Positions 45,391 through 57,907 of a stretch of 64,000 nucleotides of DNA are shown piece by piece. The translations under genes were made by a program, and so were the position numbers. The stretch spans positions 1 to 64,000 of the forward strand of contig CAUYLG010005089.1 in the NCBI GenBank assembly GCA_963573385.1. The letters are read 5' to 3'. This DNA comes from Cacajao melanocephalus (lineage: Eukaryota; Chordata; Mammalia; Primates; Pitheciidae). The stretch's first letter is position 1. Each line of letters opens with the position of its first letter. Below the pieces are notes generated by a model. That model ran no database searches. It was not told the origin of the DNA and worked only from the letters and a program-made list of their open reading frames with translations.

Positions 45391-45490
45391 GACTGACCCA
45401 GAAGGGGTACTCGCCTCACAGTGAGGCTGTCCAGTGACCTGAGAGCCTCAGACCCTCCCGTCAGCCAGATGTCGCGCCAGCCTGCTATTG
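45391..45490 (+). CDS. STEAP3: STEAP3 alternative first coding exon (adds 10 N-terminal residues)
   Basis: ATG at 45469 opens seven codons (MSRQPAI) plus one base, then a consensus donor, attg|gtaagt, at 45490/45491. Joined to the acceptor at 57908 it reads on in frame (GCC ACC AAA ATG), adding ten residues, MSRQPAIATK, before the usual start methionine. A TGA in the same frame at 45394 makes this the first ATG. Ten extra residues fit the known 498- versus 488-residue STEAP3 isoforms. The exon's 5' end is uncertain: it may be a first exon with its own promoter or be spliced from 38625, with possible acceptors at 45420 and 45464. Confidence 0.75.
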
Positions 45491-45811
45491 GTAAGTCTGG
45501 CTAGGATGCAGATCCAAGGTGGCAGGGGTTCTGTTCAAGCCCCTCCCACCAGCTCCCCAATCCCCTGACCCCTGACCTGCTGGAGAGTGCCCTTCAAATC
45601 TCCAGGAGGTCCGAGGAACTCATGTCTCCCAGAGATCTGTACTGCCTTGGGTTGCCTTGCACATATTTATACTGCAAAAAGTGCAACATAAAATGGGAAA
45701 TATTTATCATCTGCACATTTTTGTGGCCCTCTTTTGAAGAAGGGGAGTCCAGGTTATTAAGTCAGGAGGCCTTTAAAAGTAAAGGGTTCAAGGATTTGTC
45801 GCACACAGTTG

Positions 45812-45812
<1 letters not shown>

Positions 45813-45851
<39 letters not shown>
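45813..45851 (+). repeat. (GT)n microsatellite
   Basis: About 19 uninterrupted GT units. It can adopt Z-DNA. Confidence 0.95.
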
Positions 45852-45852
<1 letters not shown>

Positions 45853-48800
45853 AAAGATGTTAATGTTTCTGATGCATTTCTGTGGAATGCAGGCCCACTG
45901 GGAATTGTAAATTTTTCCTGTGTAACCATTTCTGCATTGGTTTATCACGGAACTGCTGCTGCAAGTAATTGAACCGGATTTTTCTAGAATGATTCGAAAA
46001 TCTAGATGTTTGTAAAAAGCTCTCTAAATTATTCATTCACTTTTATTTTGCAAAGTGGTGTGATGATAAACTCTTTTCCATCAGACCAAACTTGTGCGCA
46101 TGTGTATTTCTGCGAGGACTGGCTCGAGTGTGGTTGAGCTTTCTGTATTCTCTTTTGTAGGAACTTCTCAGCCTTCCTTTTAAAAATACAATAATTTTTT
46201 AATGATGTCTAAATAATGATTCCAGGCAGTCTTACAAGAAATATAACAGTAAAATGTTTGTAAGAGTCCATCAGAAAGGGAAAATGGCCACAGAGAAAAT
46301 AGAAATATACCAATTAGATGTGTGTGGCTATAACCGAGCTTTTAAACCATGATTTCAGACTGGTGTCCTCTGTCCTCTCTCCCCTCAGGTCAGCTGTGGG
46401 AGGCTAGGGGTGGGATAGTAAGAGGGACTTGGGGTCAGTTGGGGCCTCCTGGACCCCTAAGCCTGAAAGCCCAGTGAGAATGAAGCCTGGGGGTTCTAGG
46501 GTAGGGGGCAGCTCTGAATTTGCAGAAACAGCCTGAGAATGAGAGGCTGGAAAGTATGAGTTGGGGCAGCTCAGTGAGGAGACAGAAAACCTACGAGGGA
46601 GAAAGCAGAAGACACCAGAGCCTTGTCCCGACCAGGTGACCAGCTGTTACTCATGTCCTGAGCAACCAGCTGCAGGCCGTTGCCACCCTAGAGGCAGTTC
46701 AAATGCAGGGACTGCACGGGACCAGGGCACAGTAGATCTGGGGCAGACAAGAGCCAACTCGGGGCCCAGAGGAGGTCCTTTAATCTGTCCAGACCTTAGT
46801 TTTCACTTCTGCAAAGTAGAAGTAATGATAGCTTTCTGCAGGTCAAACCCTGTGCGAACATCCGCAGGCAGGATACCTGACCTCACCTCACTGGCACTTC
46901 GCTGCATTTGACTCCTGGTTATGCAGCTGTGCCCATGCCAGGCACTTGCTAGGTGCTGGGATGTACCTGCCCAGCTCCTCTCTGATGGGGAAGATGGAAT
47001 TCATGCTGTAGGGGAGGCCCAGAGTTTCTACATGAGGCAGTCACGGGGTGGGGGACTGCCTGAAAATTTCTTATTTGCATAACATGCGCCCTGCTTTTAA
47101 CTTGTATTGTAAATTTCAGACCCATAAAATGGGAAAGACCTTGCAGAAGCTGTTAATCACTTTACCTGCCTGGGAAATATAGACTGTTCCTATCAAAGGG
47201 TATTAGTTTTAATATTAATATTAGCATGGGGAGGGGTGATGGAGATGATAGGGAGTAGGGTCCCCCACCACCTACCCCCTGGGACCTCTAAGGGAAAGTA
47301 CACACCACCGTATGCTAGTTGCATCCTGTTACCTGTGCTGCAGAGCCAAGGGGGCCAGAGGTGGGAAAATCAATTCTACCCGGCAGAGGCACTGGGCGTT
47401 CCTGTGGAATTTCACTAGTTGCAGGGAAGGTACTTTTCAGGCACAAAAATTAAGCCTATAACCTAAGAAGAAAGAAAGCAAGGGCTCCAGGTGGGGAGTG
47501 GCCAGAGGCATAGACCAGGCAGACCCAGGTTTGGAAGGGCCAAGAAGACAGCACATCTGCCAACGGTAGCAGCTGGGCCTCACATGCTCTGACACCACCA
47601 CCTGATGGAGACTGGGCAGACGCCTCCAAACGGTTGCTATGCCCTGACCCAGAAGCCTCCAAAAACCCTGAAGCCATTGACTTGGCATCCCTGAAGCCTC
47701 CTTCCATAAGTACCCCCTTACCACGCTGCACCTCAGTGTGCCTTAGATCTGATGTTTGATTTTCACTTTGACCAGAGCTGTAGCAGTCTCTTTCTTAATA
47801 TTTATTTCCAGTGTTTAGTCATCTGTGCATAAGTCCTCAGTGTACCAAGTTTATCAAATAGTGAAATGCTTGGCCAGGTCTAACAATGTCACCAAGCTGC
47901 AGAAGGGATTAGAAGTTCATAGTATTATTGTATCATCACCACTGGGCACAGGAGAGTCCCAGCCAGGTTCTGGGGAGAACAGCTGTTACTCACAAATACT
48001 CCCCTCCCAAATCACAAATACTCCCCTCATTCAAACCACAAAAATTTATTGAGCACTTACTGTGTGTCAGGCCCCGGTAGGTGCTAGAGACACAGAAATG
48101 AGTTTTCTATTGGCCCCCATCCAATGAGGTGACACACAAGAGAACCAGTGTATGCAGCCAATGGTAATGTGACAAAAAGTGCAAAGTGAGTCCCAGAGTG
48201 TGAAGTCCTCCCTGTCCTAGGCCCAGGTAGAATCCAGGAGCTGCTCCCCAGGCTGCCTGGACCAGCCCTTTGCACTCTTGCCAACATCAAAGCTGTTGTG
48301 AAAGTCAGAGCTCTTGCAAAAGTTGGAACTGACCCATGGCAGGTGGTTGGGAAGTGGCTGTCTGACTCTCCCTATGCAGAGCAGTTACAGGGTGGAGGCC
48401 AACTTCCAGTATCCCTGGAAATCTAAAGAAAGAGGTCACTCAGGGGAAGGGGAGGGTCTCCCAGAGGCTTCCAGGAAAAGTCAGTGCAGCAGCTGGACAA
48501 AGCAGGAGGAAGAGTGCAGCCCCAAGCCCAAGAATCAGGCGATGTGAGGTAGGCTGGGCTCTGCGGCAGATACCCTGAGCTGCCTCTGTGTGTCTTGGCT
48601 AACTCTGCCCTTTCCTTACCCCCACAGCTCGCCCTGCCAGGAGCAGTGCTGAGGCCCATCCCTGATTCAGCAAATCTTATGCCATAACAAGGGGAGTGGT
48701 GGGGGCAGCCACAGCCCACAGGACCCACCAGTCCCAGGATTTGCAGCTCCAGGTCTCCCTGGAAAGCAAGAAACCACCCAGCTCCAGACGCTGAGACTGC

Positions 48801-49143
48801 AGATTCAGCTGACTGATGGCCTCCAACCTGGCTGGATTAACAGGCCTATAGGGAGCTGGCTGCCCCCACAAGCCCTGGGCAAAGTGAAGCCCTCCTCCCT
48901 GGCTCCATAGTGCCCGGTCACGCCCTCATTCCAGCACTTTGCTCCTTCCTGCATTGTGTAGCTGGCCTTTCTCCTAAGAGCCTCAAGAAGACAGGTCATC
49001 TTTGGCCACCTGCATGGCCCCGGCACCTTGCTAGATGCTAGGTACACAGCGGGTACTCTGGGAAAAATGAATAAGAGAATTTCTCAGAGGAGGTTTGGCA
49101 GGACAGACTATTGCATAAAATTGCACAGGATGTGTACTGCACA

Positions 49144-49157
49144 CCTCCAGAGGGCAC
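49144..49157 (+). promoter_or_regulatory. Candidate CTCF core motif
   Basis: CCTCCAGAGGGCAC agrees with the CTCF core CCASYAGRKGGCRS at 13 of 14 positions, the best match in the window. Confidence 0.5.
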
Positions 49158-49916
49158 TCTTCACAGGGATTACTATGTAAATGGCACCCCCTAAAGTTGT
49201 GCAGCATGGGGACCCTAGGACTTAAGCATGCCCCATCCCCCTCCACTGCTGCTTCAAGCCCCTGGCCTTGGTGCTGACTGCTGGGCTTTCCTTTTCCCCT
49301 TCCCAACCAGTGCTGACCACCATCTTTCCCATACGCTGGCGGTGGGTCGTAATGAACTGTCCCAATGAGCAGTTCTCCCAGGCTGGGCTGTCAAAGCATG
49401 GAAGTGAGAGATTCCTAGATGGCAGGCAGGCCATCTGGATTCTTGGTCAGCAGGAAACTCTGTCCTCTGAGAATGTCCTCCTAGTCAGGGTGTTAGGGGG
49501 CTCCTGGATCCCCAAGATTTTTATGATTCCCTAGAACTGCTCTTCTCCCTGCGGTGGGCCTAATGACCCACATGTAGCTGGGGAGTGGTCCCCATGGGGT
49601 TTGTTTCATTGGCTCAGCTAACAATGCCACAACGACTCTGACTGCCTTCTTCTTACCTGAAAGACCCAGCTCTGGGCGGCCAAAGGGTGTGCACAGACAG
49701 GGCATATACACGTGATCCTCAAGACCTAGAGGAGTGCAGGAGACAGCATGGATATGCAAAGCCCCCATGAGCAGGGAGGGCTTTCTGGAGGAAGTGGGCT
49801 GGGAGCTGGGCCAACTGTAAAGACCCAGTTTAAAAAAGTCAAATCTGAGCTGCTCTTGCATGCAAATGATTGGTTAGTTCGTTCACCCCTTCCATAGTGC
49901 TTTCCTGAGCACCTAC

Positions 49917-50035
49917 TGCAGTGGTTTTCAAAGTGCGGTCCCCACACCAGCAGCATCGGAAATTTTGGATGTAGAGCCCAGCAATATGTTTTCACAGGTC
50001 CTCCAGGTGACCCTGATGCAGCTCAAATTTGACCT
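49917..50035 (-). mobile_element. MER5A-like hAT MITE
   Basis: Starts 'cagtggttttcaaagtgcgg' (MER5 terminal repeat), followed by 'ccccacaccagcagcatcgg' and 'caggtgaccctgatgcagct'. Confidence 0.75.
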
Positions 50036-50713
50036 GATGTGTCCTAAGTGCTGGGGTTTGCAAAAGTGAGTTTTACTCAGTTCTCACCCTGAGGAGCTTG
50101 GAGTTGGGGAGAAGATAGACAGGAAAGAAAAAAGTGCTGTCAAGTGAGATGGATTGCTCTGGAAGACCATGGAGGCAGAGGAGCAGCTGGTGTGGGCTTG
50201 ATCCTTGCAAGGGAAAGTGGCCCAGGGACCCCAATGGCATGAGGACTATCCCTGGCAGGGAGCCAGATGTTGGGACCAGCATCCCTAGAGGGCTAAAAGA
50301 GCCCAGTGCCCCAGTTCCCAAGCCCTGAGCAGTGGCCCTGAGCAGCAGGCCCTCCTACTCTTCCCTCTACCTCAGATTTCCTGCTCTGCTCTTCCCCATT
50401 CTTCTTCCCATTCCCGAGTCTCAAACAGCAGCAGGTCTTTTCCTCCAATTGTCTTAGGGAGAAATGGGTGTGTGCCTCCAGGCCATTATCTTGGAGCACA
50501 TTTTTAGAAAATTTTAAAGTAAATTTTTCATTAGGCAGAAAACACCTTGTATTGATTTGGGTGCATCTATTTCTGCTTTACCCAGACAAAATGATTTACA
50601 AAAAATCCTGGAGAGGAATAAAATGAAAAATGAGTAAATTTAACAGGCCCAGAGCATAGCACTTCATCTCATGTAATCCTTGCTATACCTCATTAAAGTG
50701 ACGAACATCACCC

Positions 50714-50881
50714 CATGGTGCAGATGAGGAAATGGGGCTCAGGAAGGTGAAGTGGCTTGGCCAGGCCACCAGCTAGCAAGTGGTCAGGTGGGATATGAAA
50801 ACCCACCCCTCTGCTGGGCCCTCGCTGGCTGGCCTTGCAGTTTACTTAAGTGACTGAGCCTGAATAAATCCAGAGTGTTCT
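50714..50881 (+). repeat. Likely source of the inverted copy at 51645-51803
   Basis: The reverse complement recurs at 51645-51803. The left part of this segment is a MIR, but similarity runs well past the MIR ('cctgaataaatccagagtgt'), so the match is not just two MIRs. Confidence 0.85.
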
Positions 50882-51463
50882 AACGTTTTCCTGAGCCCAC
50901 GTCCTGATGGCTGCATTGTGGGGAGCAGCCTGGCCTGGTTCAGGAAGCTCTCAGTGACCACTTATGGCTTTAGCCGTGTTAGAGAGTTCCAGGGGCTGAT
51001 ATGATCCCCCTCCTACTTAGGGAAGGGATGACTTCAGGAGGAAGAGAGACCTCACAGCCCACTTAGCAGATTTGCAGCTTTGTGCATATTTCCACCTGCA
51101 CATCCTTCTATAAACCCTCAGCCATGTGGATGAGTAGCAGATGGTACCTCCTCCACTCCCATTGAAACACATCTGCCCCGTTCGCTGACCAGGGAGCTGA
51201 TGGGGTAGACCTCACACCCCAGCACTTGGCACATACATGTTATCCCACAATCCCTGGAATGGCTCTCAGCTTGCATAGATGGCAAAGAAGTAGCTGTGTG
51301 AGCCAAGGCCAAAAGGACAGTTTAGCCCAAGGTACTGTCTTTACTACAACAACAGGTGATGGTATTGATGATATAAGCCTCACTTGTCCAGAGGTCCTGG
51401 GGCTTAGGAACCTCAATTATGTGGAAAACAAACAGGAAGTAACTTCAGAAGTTTGCAGAGCCA

Positions 51464-52052
51464 CTGTGTTAGTGCTGTCCTTGCATTGCTTTAAAGGTAT
51501 ACCTGAGGCTGGGGAATTTGTAAAGAAAAAAGTTTTTTTGGTCCATGACTCTGATAGTTGGAAAGTTCGAGATAAGGCATCTGCATCTGGGGAGGGCCCA
51601 GTCTGCTTCCACTCATGACAGAGGCAAAAGGAAGGCAAATATTTGAACACTCTGGATTTATTCAGGATCAGTCACGTTGGTAAACCGCAAGGTCAGCCAG
51701 CAAGGGCCCAGCAGTGGGGTGGATTCGCATCCCACCTGAACACTCGATAGCTGGTGGCCTGGCCAAGTCACTTCACGAGCCCTATTTCCTCATCCGCACC
51801 ATGTGTGCAAAAATCACTGGAGAGAGAGGAAGCAAAGAAAGAGAGAGCGGAGGGAGGGGTCAGGCTCTTTTTAACAAGCTACTCTGGAGGAAACGAATAG
51901 ATGGGGAACTAACAGAGTTTCCACTTGCTCCTCTGCCCGCCCCTGCCAGGGAGGGAATCTGTTCCCATGCCATAAACAACTCTTATTAGGTGCACCTCCA
52001 ATATTGGAGATCAGATTTCAACGTGAGGTTTTGTAACCTCCAAACCACAGTA
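51464..52052 (-). mobile_element. MaLR-type LTR, antisense, interrupted by an inverted local copy
   Basis: 'tatacctgaggctggggaat', 'cttccactcatgac', 'gtcaggctctttttaacaag', 'acctccaatattggagatca' follow a THE1/MST/MLT LTR read backwards. At 51645-51803 the LTR is split by a foreign 159-bp segment and then resumes. It is a solo ancient LTR with no coding region. Confidence 0.8.
51645..51803 (-). repeat. Inverted local copy inserted in the LTR (partner 50714-50881)
   Basis: The reverse complement of 50714-50881, at about 85-88% identity over 159 bp, located 763 bp downstream. No poly-A, terminal repeat or clear target duplication. Confidence 0.87.
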
Positions 52053-52194
52053 GCCACCAAAATTAGTGTCACAATATCCACGCGATGACCTAGGCTCATG
52101 GAGTCCTTAAGCTCGCCTCCAAAACACATTTACTCTCAGTTTACACACCTAGTAGCAGTCTGCTGTATCTCAGTTTCCTTTTATATTTTAAGTA

Positions 52195-53145
52195 ACAACG
52201 TTTTAAATAACTTTATTGAGCTATACCTCACTTATTGTGCAACTCGCCCATTTAAAGTATACAATTCATTGGTTTTTAGTGTATTCAGAGCTGTGTAACC
52301 ATCACTATAATCAGTCAACTGCAGAATATTTCCATCACCCCAAAAAGAAACCCTGTACCCGTGAGCAGTCACTCCCCATTTTCTCCAAATCCCCCATTCT
52401 GGGAACCACTAATCTACTTTCTGTGTCTATTGATTTGCTTATTCTAGACATTTATATAAGTGTAATTATGTCATGTCTGGCCTTTGCAACTGGCTTCTTT
52501 CACTTAGCATAATACTTTCAAGGTTCATCCCTATCGGAGCATGGATGCGTACTTAGTACTTAGTTTCTCTTTATGGCTGAATATTATTCCATTGGATGGA
52601 TAGGCCACATTTTGTTTAACCATTCCTCAGTTGATGGACGTTTGGGTTGTTTCCATTTTTTGGGTATTTTGAATAATGAGTGAAAATGTTTTTGAGTGGA
52701 TATACATTTTTCCTTCTTTTGGATATACCTAGGAGTAGATTTGTTGGGTTATATAGAAACTCTGTTTAACCTTTTGAAGAATTCCTAGGCTGTTTTCCAC
52801 GGTGCCTGCACCATTTTACATCCCCAGCAGCAGTGTAGGAGGGTTCTGATTTCTCCACATCCTCCCTGTCTTTTAAAAAGAATTATCATTGTAGCCATCC
52901 TAGTGGGTGTGAAGTGCGATCTCATTGTGGTTTTCATTTGCATTTCCCTGAGGGCTAATGATGCTGAACATCTTCTCATGTGCATTTGTATACCTTTTTT
53001 GGAGAAGTATCTTTTCCAGTCTTTTGCCCGCTTTATACTGAGGTGTAAGAGTTCTTCAGAAATTTAGAAACAAATCCCTTATCAGATATATGATTTGCAA
53101 AACTCTTCTCCATTCTAAGTTGGCATTTCACTTTCTTGATGTTGC
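52195..53145 (-). mobile_element. LINE-1 (L1M-type) segment, antisense
   Basis: 'aactttattgagctatacct', 'aagaaaccctgtacccgtga', 'ttatggctgaatattattcc', 'cacatcctccctgtctttta' and 'catttgcatttccctgaggg' follow an old L1 in reverse order. About 950 bp with no intact coding frame. Confidence 0.85.
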
Positions 53146-53799
53146 GCTCTCTCGATTGCTTGTCAGGGGCAAATTAGAAGGACCTGGGGACCTTTAAGAG
53201 GCAAGGAGGCAGACAGACTGTGCTGGCAAAGTCCTGATGATGAGAAAAGAGGCAGAGAGGCTATTCAAAGGCTCTGTGAAAACATAACATGAAGCCCAGG
53301 CTGGTTGGGGTGATCCCTGGGGTGCCGGATGAGGATCTGATTCTGTATGGCATTTTGGAAGGACTTCTGCCCCCAGAGGCAATATAGTCTTCAGTGGTAT
53401 GTGCAGTCAGAGAGATGCACAGAACCTCTGCAGCATCCTAGGCATGGTGTAGGGTTCTGGGTGCACGTGAAACAAAACACAACCATTTGCCCTCCCAAAG
53501 CTCAGGGAAGTGGGGTGGGGGATGAACAATGAGCACATGAAAAGAAAGACCACAGGGGAGGAACTCCCAGAAACATCCCAGCTGCAGAGCAGTGCCTCAG
53601 GTGTATACGGCCCTTGGCTACTTCATGCCCTTGAAGGAAAATTGGTATTTTCATTTTACAGATGAAGAAACAGGCTAGAGAGAGGACTGACTCACGTGTC
53701 CAGTACTTCTCACTGACGTGAGAAGATACTCAGCGTAGACCCCAGACCCAGGTCTTTCCTCCTTCCCTCTCTACATGTTTTCAGTCTAGAAAAGAGTTC
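53146..53799 (+). other. Intronic stretch with a MIR piece
   Basis: A MIR-like segment ('cattttacagatgaagaaac') lies near 53650. Otherwise unassigned. Confidence 0.4.
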
Positions 53800-53811
53800 T
53801 GTGCAAGAATT

Positions 53812-54035
53812 TGTTTTTTGTTTCTGTTTGTTTGTTTGAGACGGAGTCTCACTCTGTCGCCCAGTCTGCAGTGCAGTGGCGCGATCATGGTCCACTGCAA
53901 TCTCCACCTCCCGGGTTCAAGTGATTCTCCTGCCTCAGACTCCGGAGTAGCTGGCATTACAGGCACCTGCCATCACATCCCGCTAATTTTTGTATTTTTA
54001 GTAGAGATGGGGTATCACCATGTTGGCCAGGCTGT
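53812..54035 (-). mobile_element. Alu, antisense, 5'-truncated, with target duplication
   Basis: Stops at 'caccatgttggccaggctgt', missing the Alu 5' part. gtgcaagaatttgt flanks it on both sides, so truncation happened at insertion. Confidence 0.94.
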
Positions 54036-54159
54036 GTGCAAGAATTTGTGTTTTCCCTTGTGGCTTGCTCAGTCCTGGTGCTGGCTGTGGGCACGTATCA
54101 TTCACCCAGGGAGACGCACGGTTGATGGGTCCCTGCACTCCAGGCCATCTTGGCTCCCA

Positions 54160-54345
54160 TTTGCTCAATGCGGGCCCCTCTTTCTGAAGTGCTTTTCTTG
54201 GACTCACTCTTAATCTGTCAAGGCTCAGCTCAGGCTCACCTCCTGCAGGAATCCTCCCAGTCCCCGCTGTCTCTGAAGTCAGTGCCCTTGTCAGGAGACC
54301 TTGAACACTTTGGTTTGCTGCCTCGCCCTCCCATGGGTCAAAGGT
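54160..54345 (+). repeat. L2-like 3' region fragment
   Basis: 'ctgtcaaggctcagctcagg' and 'ctcctgcaggaatcctccca' resemble the L2 3' part. Confidence 0.5.
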
Positions 54346-54595
54346 CTCCAGGGGGTGTGTGCACCTCCCCAGGGCTTGTAAAGACTCATTCTCTGGGAGC
54401 AGGGAGGGCATACAGAGCCTCCTCCCTTGCATATACATTTGTTTACATGTGATTTATACCACATACAACATTATAGGGCACTACTGCATATGTGTACATT
54501 TTAAATGTATTTTACTTATAAAGAAATAGAGCAGTAATAGGAATGTGTGCCCCCAAGTGTAATTTTACTGACCAGATTTAAAAGAATTGTTTTTA

Positions 54596-54782
<187 letters not shown>

Positions 54783-56661
54783 TAAAAATTGAAGATAACT
54801 GTGGGCTGCTTGAGGATAAGAACTGGGTTATTTTCTCTCTCCTTGCTCAGTCAGCCCCCACATGGGGGGTGTCGGAGGCACCCCGTTCTTGGCCTGCAGG
54901 CTGCCCCTCCTCCATCTGGCTGCAGGGTGCCATAGCCAGCCTCTGATTGCCAGTGGCCCGGCACCCCCACCCACACCGACCTCACAGCAAACTCTCCGTA
55001 GCCACAGCCTGCCCTGGCCACCCATGTCTGAAAGGTGGTTGGTGTCCATGAAGAAGAGACCACACGGCTGTGGATGTCATGCCACTAACCATTAGTGGCT
55101 TGCACAATAGCAGACATGAGCTGGCAGGCAGGCCCATGGGCCAGGCGTGGCTCCCAGCCATAAACACAGGCTGTAGCCTTGCCAGGAAGGGGGAGGTGAC
55201 AGACAACCCTGGGCAGAGACCCAGAGGGGACCGGGACACCTGAGCCTCCATGCAGTTCTGTCCACAGCTTTGGGGGGAGGTGGGCAGGTCTGCGTGCAGG
55301 AGACAGGCCTCAGCCCACAGAGCTGCAGTCTGATCTCCGTCTGCTCTGTCTCCAGTTCTATAAATAGAACCCCCAGAGAACCAGGGCCCAAACAGGGTTA
55401 GTCACACCCTCACCTCAGCCCACAGGGACAGGCCTCTGGGACTTCCGGAACGTGGACCTCCTGTCCTGCCCCTAGCCCCTGCCAGCCCTCAGCAGTAGGG
55501 TTCATGCAGAGCACCAGGAGGCGGGAGGGCAGAAGACTTGAACATGGCCACTGTCCACGAAGAAGTTAGAGAATAGTACACACAACACACGTGTGCACAA
55601 GAATAGGACACGTGCACACACACATGCGTGGATACAAGCACACATGCATACAAGATTAGGAAACACAAGTGCATACATACCAGTCAAAAAAAAGCCCTGA
55701 GTTTCTACACATATTCACTCATTTCATTCTCAAACAGCCTTTAGAGAGGTGTAGTTAGAGTTCTCCTTTTACCTAGCCAGTATGGTCCCAGCTCTGCTGC
55801 TATAGGGGTCATCTCCAGACAGCTCACTGTTCTGTCTGTGCAGTAAGAGGAGTGAAGCTCTGACTGCAGAGGCAGATGCACCTGCGTCCTGCTCTTCCTT
55901 CCCTCAATTGTCTGTGCTGTCTGAAGCAAGTTCCTCAGCCTCTCTGAGCCTCAGTTCCCTCCTCTGTAAAGTGGGGATGCTAACTTTATCTACTTCCTAG
56001 GGTTCTTGTGGAGACCAGAGACCCATCACAGGAGAAAAGGCCTGACAGCAGTGATGGTGCCTGGTAGGCATCCCGCTGATAGGAGCTGCCACCGCTGCCT
56101 TGTAAAAGGAACAATCAGTTTCGAAAGCCTCTTAAGATTGCATTATTTGTCATCTGAGAGCAGAGATTGTGATCTCCATTGACAAAGATGGAAGCTGGAG
56201 CCCAGAGAGGCACATAGACTTGTCTGAAGACACACAGGTGGTTTGCAGCAGAGCCAGGTCCAACCTCCTGGACCCCCTGCCCTGCCTTTTCATCAGTCCC
56301 TGGACTCACTCCCTCACCTGGTCAGGTGTCCAGAGGTTCCAGGAGAGTGTTGTAGAAAAGTGGGAAGAGGCAGACACCTATGCAGGGTGTTGAAAGCCAG
56401 CCCAGCTGCTCCACTGCTTCAGGGCAGGAGTTCTTGAGCCCTGTGGAACCGTAGGCTAGTAAAGCCTGTGGAATTCTGCTCTGAATAATCTTCTTACATG
56501 CATCGAATAAAATAACCTAGGGTTACAAAGGAAACATGATATATGGAAGCACAGTGAAAATATTTTTCAAAAAAGATTATAGTAGCAGTATGCATGCCTC
56601 TTTATTAGCATATTAAATGACAAGATCTAGTGGTAGGTCTAATGTCTACCATAATTTTATC
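54783..56661 (+). other. Intronic stretch with MIR pieces
   Basis: MIR-like segments at about 55880-56020 (sense) and 56160-56260 (antisense), and a CA-rich run at 55570-55680. No exon recognised. Confidence 0.45.
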
Positions 56662-56957
56662 TTTACATTATTTTTATTATTATTTTGAGAAAGTCCTGCT
56701 CTGTCACCCAAGCTGGAGTTGAGTAGTACAATCACTGCAGTCTTCAACTCCTGGGCTCAAGCATACTCCTGCCTCAGTCTCCTGAGTAGCTGGGGCTACG
56801 AGCGTGTGCCACTGTGCTTGGCTAATTTTTTAAATTATTTTTTTAGAGACAAAACCTCCCTATGTAGCCTAGGCTGGTCTTGAACTCCTGACCTCAAGCA
56901 ATTCTCCTGCCTTGATCTAAAGTGCTAAGATTACAGGTGTGAGCCACTGCATCTGGC
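56662..56957 (-). mobile_element. Old Alu, antisense
   Basis: Diverged dimer: 'ctctgtcacccaagctggag' through 'ggtgtgagccactgcatctg'. The 'tcttcaactcctgggctcaa' phrase is typical of AluJ. Confidence 0.85.
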
Positions 56958-57907
56958 AAGCATGGTTTTAAATCTGTGCTGAATTTAAACAGCATTAGGA
57001 GAAATAATTTACAGGTAAATTTAAGATATGATCTTGATCAGTATTAATGAAAAATTACATTGCCTAGAAGGAAATAGCAAATTTTGGTTAGAAGTTGGTA
57101 ATAATATATAATAATTTTCCCATCCAAGTTTACTGTAGACTCCTGGCCCCAGTCCAGGATTTCTTCTGTATCCACTCATATCTCGAGTTCAGCAAAGAAG
57201 ATTGCAGGGCACCCACCCTATCTCAGGGGCCCATTCACTGTCATGTCTCTCCAGTCCTGCCCTCAGAGAGCCAGGTTCAGTGTTCATTCATTCATTCATT
57301 CACTCAGTAAACACTGAGCACCCCTTCTGTGCCAGGCTATGATACACAGTGAGGTCCAAAGTCAGATGAGATGAGGTCCTGCCCTCAAGCTGTTCACCAT
57401 CCTTCAGGAAGAGCAGAAGAAGAACTGCTCCAAGATGCAAAATGTAGACAAGTATAGGGACATGCTCACCCTTCCTGGTCATCAAAGATAATACCCAGCA
57501 ATGGTGAGGTTGGGGTTACACAGTCACTCCTGGCTAGTGACACTGTCCATTGCATAATCTTTTTAAAAAGAAGTATGGCACTGCATCACATTAGTCATGG
57601 AAATTTCAGAGTCCCCTTTCCCAGCACTCAACTCTGCCAGTTTTTCCTGAGGAAATAATTCAGCATGAGGGACAATGAATGGAGGGCAGAAGTCCTTCTC
57701 CCTGCTCTTCCTGAGTCTGTGCTCTCCCCAGGGAAGGGGCCGGGTCGTGCTCAGCTTGTCCCCCTGGTGCTGACACATGGTGTCACTTGGGGAGCCTGCT
57801 GGGTGAATGTCTGACTGCCGTGTTGTTACAATGTACAAGAGGAGGGGGGTGGCAGAAGGGGCAGTCCAGAAGCCCTCCACTGACCAGGTTCCTGACTTCT
57901 CTTGCAG

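Larger units (their letters stand above)
45491..50713 (+). other. STEAP3 intron sequence, second part
   Basis: Holds a (GT)n microsatellite (45813-45851), an AT-rich block free of recognised repeats (45620-46350), a candidate CTCF site (49144-49157), a MER5-like element (49917-50035) and a MIR piece (50640-50800, antisense). No exon recognised. Confidence 0.5.
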
